Assembly: GCA_051953655.1 (NCBI GenBank) | Contig: JBQCIO010000250.1 | Location: forward strand, 1-19,317 | Source: JBQCHF01 sp051953655 | GTDB lineage: Bacteria > Actinomycetota > Actinomycetes > Motilibacterales > Motilibacteraceae | Length of the DNA stretch: 19,317 nucleotides | Direction: 5' to 3' | Shown: positions 16,174 through 19,317 of the stretch, in pieces | Numbering within the stretch: the stretch's first letter is position 1 | How the letters are laid out: every line of letters begins with the position of its first letter | Notes under the pieces: model-generated | The model's input: only the letters and a program-made list of their open reading frames with translations | Database searches by the model: none | What the model was told of the DNA's origin: nothing | Made by a program: the position numbers and the translations under genes

Positions 16174-17550
16174 TCAGGCCTGGTGCAGGGCGACGCGCTC
16201 GAGCGCCGCGGCCAGCGGGCGCGCGGTGAGGTCCACCTGCCAACCGCGGGCGCCGTGCGCGCGCAGGAACCCGGCCACGGCCTGCTCGTCGCACGGCTCG
16301 GGCGGGGTCCATGCGAGCCGGCGGACGGTGTCGGGGGTGAGCAGGTTCTCGGTGGGCAGCCGGTGCTCGTCGGCGAGGGCGGCCACGGCGGCGCGGGCGG
16401 CGGTGAGCCGCTGGGCCGCGGCCGGGTCGCGGTCGGCCCATGCCCGGGCCGGCGGCGGCCCCTCGGCGGGCAGCGCCTGCGGGGGCAGCGCGGTCTCGGG
16501 CAGGGCCCGGGCGGCCTGGATCGCGGCGAACCAGGTGCCGGCGTGCCGCCGGGTGGAGCGCCCCCCGAACACCGGGAGCGCGACCAGGTCCTCGACCGTG
16601 CGGGGACCGGTCATGGCCGCCTCGACGATGGCGCTGTCGGGCAGGACCCGGCCGGGGGACAGGTCCCGGCGGCGGGCCATCCGGTCCCGGGCCTCCCACA
16701 GGGCACGCACGACGGCGAGCTGCCGGCGGCTGCGCACCCGGTGCATGCCCGACGTCCGTCGCCAGGGGTCGACCCGGGGCGCCGCGGGAGGTGCGGCGGC
16801 GATGGCCGCGAACTCCTCCTCGGCCCAGCCGAGCTTGCCGGACGTCTCGAGCTGCCCCGCCAGGGCGTCGCGCAGCTCGACCAGCACCTCGACGTCGAGG
16901 GCCGCGTAGCGCAGCCAGGGCTCGGGCAGCGGGCGGGTGGACCAGTCGGCCGCCGAGTGCCCCTTCTCCAGGGTGAGTCCCAGCACGGTCTCGACCATGG
17001 CGCCCAGGCCGACCCGGGGGTAGCCCAGCAGGCGGCCGGCGAGCTCGGTGTCGAAGACCGTCCGGGGCACCAGGCCGACCTCGGCGAGACAGGGCAGGTC
17101 CTGGTTGGCCGCGTGGAGCACCCACTCGACGTCGGCCAGCACCGCGCCGAGCTCGCTCAGGTCCGGGCACGCGATGGGGTCGATCAGCGCGGTGCCGGCG
17201 CCGGCCCGGCGCAGCTGGACGAGGTAGGCGCGCTGGCCGTAGCGGTAGCCCGAGGCCCGCTCGGCGTCGACGGCCACCGGCCCGCGGCCGGCGGCGAAGG
17301 CGGCGACGACCTCGGCCAGGGCCTCGGGGGTGTCGACCGGCTCGGGGACGCCCTCGCGCGGCTCGAGCAGCGGGACCGGCTCCCGCTCCGGCGGCTCCTG
17401 GCGGACGTCGACCTCGGTGGTCGCCCCGTCGGTGGTCGCCCCGTCGGAGGGTGCACTGTCGGTGGTCGCACTGTCGGAGGGTGCACTCTCGGAGGGTGCG
17501 GCGGCCTGCCCGTGCCCCTGGTCGAGGGGGTCGGCGGCGGCGCGGGTCAC
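16174..17550 (-). CDS. rnd: Ribonuclease D (DEDD 3'-5' exonuclease with HRDC domain)
   Basis: A cytoplasmic 3'-5' exoribonuclease, expected to trim tRNA and other stable RNA precursors. The 458-aa product has DEDD-type exonuclease motifs: VAVDAE with Asp95 and Glu97, HAANQDL with Asp151, and YAALDV with Tyr215 and Asp219. An HRDC domain follows (about 260-340, RSRRQLAVVRALWEARDRMARRRD), then an actinobacterial C-terminal extension. The first 65 or so residues are low-complexity, including a Ser/Ala/Pro/Asp/Thr stretch encoded by 15-bp repeats. The GTG at 17550 has no proper Shine-Dalgarno but has TACCGT 6 nt upstream, suggesting a leaderless mRNA; extension to an ATG at 17706 would add proline-rich, non-conserved sequence and overlap the upstream gene. 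M. tuberculosis Rv2681 is the comparable gene beside DUF3000 and dxs1. Confidence 0.92.
   Translation of the reverse strand: MTRAAADPLDQGHGQAAAPSESAPSDSATTDSAPSDGATTDGATTEVDVRQEPPEREPVPLLEPREGVPEPVDTPEALAEVVAAFAAGRGPVAVDAERASGYRYGQRAYLVQLRRAGAGTALIDPIACPDLSELGAVLADVEWVLHAANQDLPCLAEVGLVPRTVFDTELAGRLLGYPRVGLGAMVETVLGLTLEKGHSAADWSTRPLPEPWLRYAALDVEVLVELRDALAGQLETSGKLGWAEEEFAAIAAAPPAAPRVDPWRRTSGMHRVRSRRQLAVVRALWEARDRMARRRDLSPGRVLPDSAIVEAAMTGPRTVEDLVALPVFGGRSTRRHAGTWFAAIQAARALPETALPPQALPAEGPPPARAWADRDPAAAQRLTAARAAVAALADEHRLPTENLLTPDTVRRLAWTPPEPCDEQAVAGFLRAHGARGWQVDLTARPLAAALERVALHQA
17413..17502. repeat. 15-bp tandem repeat within the rnd N-terminus
   Basis: Six imperfect 15-bp units run in register (17413, 17428, 17443, 17458, 17473, 17488), with alternating variants such as gtcggtggtcgcccc and gtcggagggtgcact. 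Because 15 is divisible by three they encode alternating five-residue units of the types DSAPS and DSATT, in the disordered region before the exonuclease domain. Unit number could change without a frameshift. Confidence 0.85.
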
Positions 17551-17556
17551 AGCCCC

Positions 17557-17562
17557 ACGGTA
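17557..17562 (-). promoter_or_regulatory. Predicted leaderless -10 of rnd
   Basis: On the minus strand TACCGT ends 6 nt before the GTG start of rnd, the same hexamer and spacing as for the hypothetical gene at 11059. No convincing -35 is seen 16-18 bp upstream. Confidence 0.4.
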
Positions 17563-17616
17563 CGACGTGCCCGCTCTCGGGCTGGGGAGGGCACGCCCGG
17601 AAGATCGCACCAGCCT

Positions 17617-17657
17617 GGGGCGGGTGGGGCGAGTGGGTCGGTGGGGTCGGGCGGGGG
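17617..17657 (+). other. G-rich tract with G-quadruplex potential
   Basis: The plus strand has closely spaced runs GGGG, GGG, GGGG, GGG (17617-17636) followed by GGGG, GGG and GGGGG (to 17657), in the 136-bp gap between rnd and the upstream regulator gene. The G-rich strand is the template strand for both genes, so any structure would be in DNA, not mRNA. Confidence 0.35.
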
Positions 17658-17686
17658 CAGGTCCGGTCGGATCGGACCCGATCGGG

Positions 17687-18301
17687 TCAGCTGATGACGC
17701 CGGCACGCAGCGCGAGGGCGACCATCTCGGCCCGGTCGCCGGTGCCCAGCTTGCGCGAGATGCGCGCCAGGTGGCTCTTCACGGTGAGCGCGGACAGGCC
17801 CAGCTCGGCGCCGATGTCCCGGTTCGACCGACCGTCGGCCACCAGACCGAGGACCTCCACCTCCCGCCCGCTGAGCGCGTCGGTCCCCGCGCGGAGTCGG
17901 GCCGACAGCGGCGCGGGGCCGCGGGTGGCCTCCGAGCGGGTGACCACGAGGGCACGCACGCCGGCGGCCAGGGCGGTGCGGACGGCGTAGGGGTCCTCCA
18001 GCGGGGTGTGCACCACGGCGCGTGCCAGGCCGGCCGCGCGCAGGTCCGCCACCACGGTGGCCATCGAGGCGTCGGGCACCGGCCCGGCCACCACGAGCAG
18101 CTCGCGCGGACCGCCGGCGCGGGCCCGCACCCGGGCCTCGGCGGCGCTGCCGGCCTCGGCCACGTCGGTGGCGCCCAGCCGAACCAGCCGCGCGACCGCT
18201 TCCGGCCGCGCCTCGGACGGTCCGACCACCAGGGCACGGAACCGGGTGCCGCGGACGGTGTCGGTGCCGGGATGTCCCGTGCGCTCCACGACGGCGGACA
18301 C
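17687..18301 (-). CDS. LuxR-type response-regulator-like transcription factor with degenerate receiver
   Basis: A probable DNA-binding regulator. The 204-aa product ends in a GerE/LuxR helix-turn-helix at about 141-201 (LSGREVEVLGLVADGRSNRDIGAELGLSALTVKSHLARISRKLG). Residues 21-125 alternate beta and alpha like a receiver domain, but the acidic pocket after the first strand is missing (LVVGPSEARP) and the phospho-acceptor strand reads LLVVAGP with no Asp, so phosphorylation by a histidine kinase is unlikely. The GTG at 18301 is chosen because GGAGG lies 5 nt upstream; the frame stays open to 18370 with Arg/Pro-rich sequence. It lies between the DUF3000 gene and rnd, all leftward, and no kinase gene is nearby. 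Targets cannot be read from the sequence. Confidence 0.85.
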   Translation of the reverse strand: MSAVVERTGHPGTDTVRGTRFRALVVGPSEARPEAVARLVRLGATDVAEAGSAAEARVRARAGGPRELLVVAGPVPDASMATVVADLRAAGLARAVVHTPLEDPYAVRTALAAGVRALVVTRSEATRGPAPLSARLRAGTDALSGREVEVLGLVADGRSNRDIGAELGLSALTVKSHLARISRKLGTGDRAEMVALALRAGVIS

Positions 18302-18475
18302 GCCCACCTCCACACCTGGCCCGCGGGTGTCCCCGGGACGTCGGATCGCGGGTCTCCCCGCGCGACGCACCTCGTGTGCGCCGTCCAGGTGAGCATCGGC
18401 CGGGACCGGGAGGTCCTGTAGCCGGCGGGTGGTGCGAGCTGCGACAACGGGTCGCGGGGGCGGTGCCTGCGGGGC

Positions 18476-19063
18476 TCAGCGCCCCCGGGGGCCCCGGCGG
18501 GAGGGGATGGGGGTGACCCCGGGCGGGACCGGGGGCAGCCCGGCCGCGGTGCACAGCAGGTCCGACCAGGCGAGCAGGTGCGGGCCGACGTCGGGGCCCT
18601 GGGGCGTCCAGGAGGCGCGGACCTCGAGCTCGGTGGTCGGCGCCTTCTCCGCCATGCCGCCGAAGCCCTCCGAGGTCACCCGGGTGACGGTTCCGCTGAG
18701 GGCGCCGGCCACCAGCCCGCGGGCGGCGAGCGCCTCCTCCAGCCAGGACCACCCGACCTCGGCGAGCACCGGGTCCGCGGCCAGCTCGGGCTCGACGTCG
18801 GCCCGGACGAAGGTGACCACCCGGAAGGTGCCGGCCCAGGCCTCGTGCCCGGCCGGGTCGTGCAGCACGACCAGCCGCCCGGTGGCCACCTCCTCGTCCT
18901 CGACGAGGACGTCGGCGGTGAGGGCGACGGCGTAGGGGGCCAGCCGCTGGGGGGCCGGGGCCTCGGTGAGCACCACCTCGGGACGCACGGTCGCCGCGCG
19001 CAGGCTGGCCAGCGCGGCGCGGAACGTCTCGGGGGTGTCCGCGGCGTCGGACCGGCCGGTCAT
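18476..19063 (-). CDS. DUF3000 family protein
   Basis: A conserved actinobacterial protein of unknown function. The 195-aa product has the family pattern: PETFRAALASLRAATVRPEVVLTEAPAPQRLAPYAVALTADV near the start, TGRLVVLHDPAGHEAWAGTFRVVTFVRADVE, then a highly conserved end with TSEGFGGMAEKA, ASWTP, LLAWSDLLCTAAGLPPVPPGVTPIPSRRG. It has no signal peptide or membrane helix. The ATG at 19063 is used because family similarity begins there; no Shine-Dalgarno is present but TACGCT lies 6 nt upstream, fitting a leaderless mRNA. The open frame reaching 19261 runs through proline-rich, G-run sequence and is unlikely to be translated. In mycobacteria the related gene Rv2680 precedes rnd (Rv2681) and sits near hemE, which would lie just beyond the right edge here. 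Confidence 0.88.
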   Translation of the reverse strand: MTGRSDAADTPETFRAALASLRAATVRPEVVLTEAPAPQRLAPYAVALTADVLVEDEEVATGRLVVLHDPAGHEAWAGTFRVVTFVRADVEPELAADPVLAEVGWSWLEEALAARGLVAGALSGTVTRVTSEGFGGMAEKAPTTELEVRASWTPQGPDVGPHLLAWSDLLCTAAGLPPVPPGVTPIPSRRGPRGR

Positions 19064-19317
19064 GCCCGGAGCGTAGGCCCGGGAGGTGCGCGGGCGCCGG
19101 ACCCCGCGCGGCGCGCCGCGGTCGCCGGCGGCAGCAGCCGTGCGAGCGGCGGGCAGCGCCACGACGCGCGGGTTCGCCGGCGGCTCGGCCGCGCCGGAGT
19201 CCGGTCCGGGCTCGTCGGCGCGCGCCGCCCGCGGCCGGGGAGGGGGGGGGCTGGGGTGCACCCAGGCCCGCGGCAGCGGCGCGGGGGGGGGGGCAGGGCG
19301 CGCCGCCGGCGCGGCGC
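19064..19317. other. Gene-free, G-run-rich right edge
   Basis: This 254-bp stretch holds the presumed -10 of the DUF3000 gene (TACGCT on the minus strand, 19070-19075) and otherwise very GC-rich sequence. It contains G runs of 9 (19242-19250) and 11 (19283-19293) and ends in a possible hairpin, GCGCCG and CGGCGC arms at 19300-19317. I see no convincing coding sequence. Base accuracy across the homopolymers is doubtful. Confidence 0.5.

Noticed and set aside
19064..19261. N-terminal extension of the DUF3000 protein through the proline-rich stretch
   Set aside because: The frame is open only because of extreme GC and homopolymer runs; family similarity starts at the ATG at 19063.

Overview
The window is very high-GC DNA with GTG starts, a Streptomyces-type xylose isomerase, an IdeR/DtxR-type iron box and a gene block (DUF3000, LuxR-type regulator, RNase D, dxs nearby) that is characteristic of Actinobacteria. 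A soil actinomycete, perhaps a Geodermatophilaceae/Frankiales-like lineage, fits, but the genus cannot be fixed by reading alone. I see no mobile element, CRISPR array, tRNA or rRNA.

Left third (1-8000): a complete D-xylose uptake and catabolism module built around a divergent control region at 2845-3140. Leftward run xylB (xylulokinase) and xylA (xylose isomerase). Rightward run a lipoprotein binding protein (xylF), a single-domain ABC ATPase (xylG), a permease (xylH) and a ROK-family repressor (xylR). Together they import xylose, isomerise it to xylulose and phosphorylate it to xylulose-5-phosphate, with the ROK protein as the likely xylose sensor. Operator-like dyads sit over the predicted xylF promoter and just downstream of a predicted separate xylA promoter. 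A very long hairpin separates xylF from xylG, and an 18-bp palindrome covers the xylH stop codon.

Middle (8000-14640): dxs (first step of the MEP isoprenoid pathway) on the plus strand converges on a conserved hypothetical gene. Next comes a leftward fadA-fadB beta-oxidation pair whose promoter is overlaid by a strong 25-bp inverted repeat, probably the operator of a fatty-acid-responsive regulator.

Right third (14640-19317): a two-gene iron uptake unit, efeU (FTR1 permease) then a small cupredoxin lipoprotein, under an IdeR/DtxR box; then RNase D, a LuxR-type regulator with a degenerate receiver domain, and a DUF3000 protein, all leftward. Three genes on this side (the hypothetical gene, rnd and the DUF3000 gene) lack a Shine-Dalgarno and have a TAnnnT hexamer exactly 6 nt before the start codon, which points to leaderless transcripts. 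The right end is a G-run-rich, hairpin-prone non-coding stretch.

Most of the window is ordinary metabolism. The points that merit a second look are regulatory (xyl and fad operators, differential-expression hairpins, leaderless promoters), the reduced iron transporter, the non-canonical response regulator and the unnamed conserved protein.
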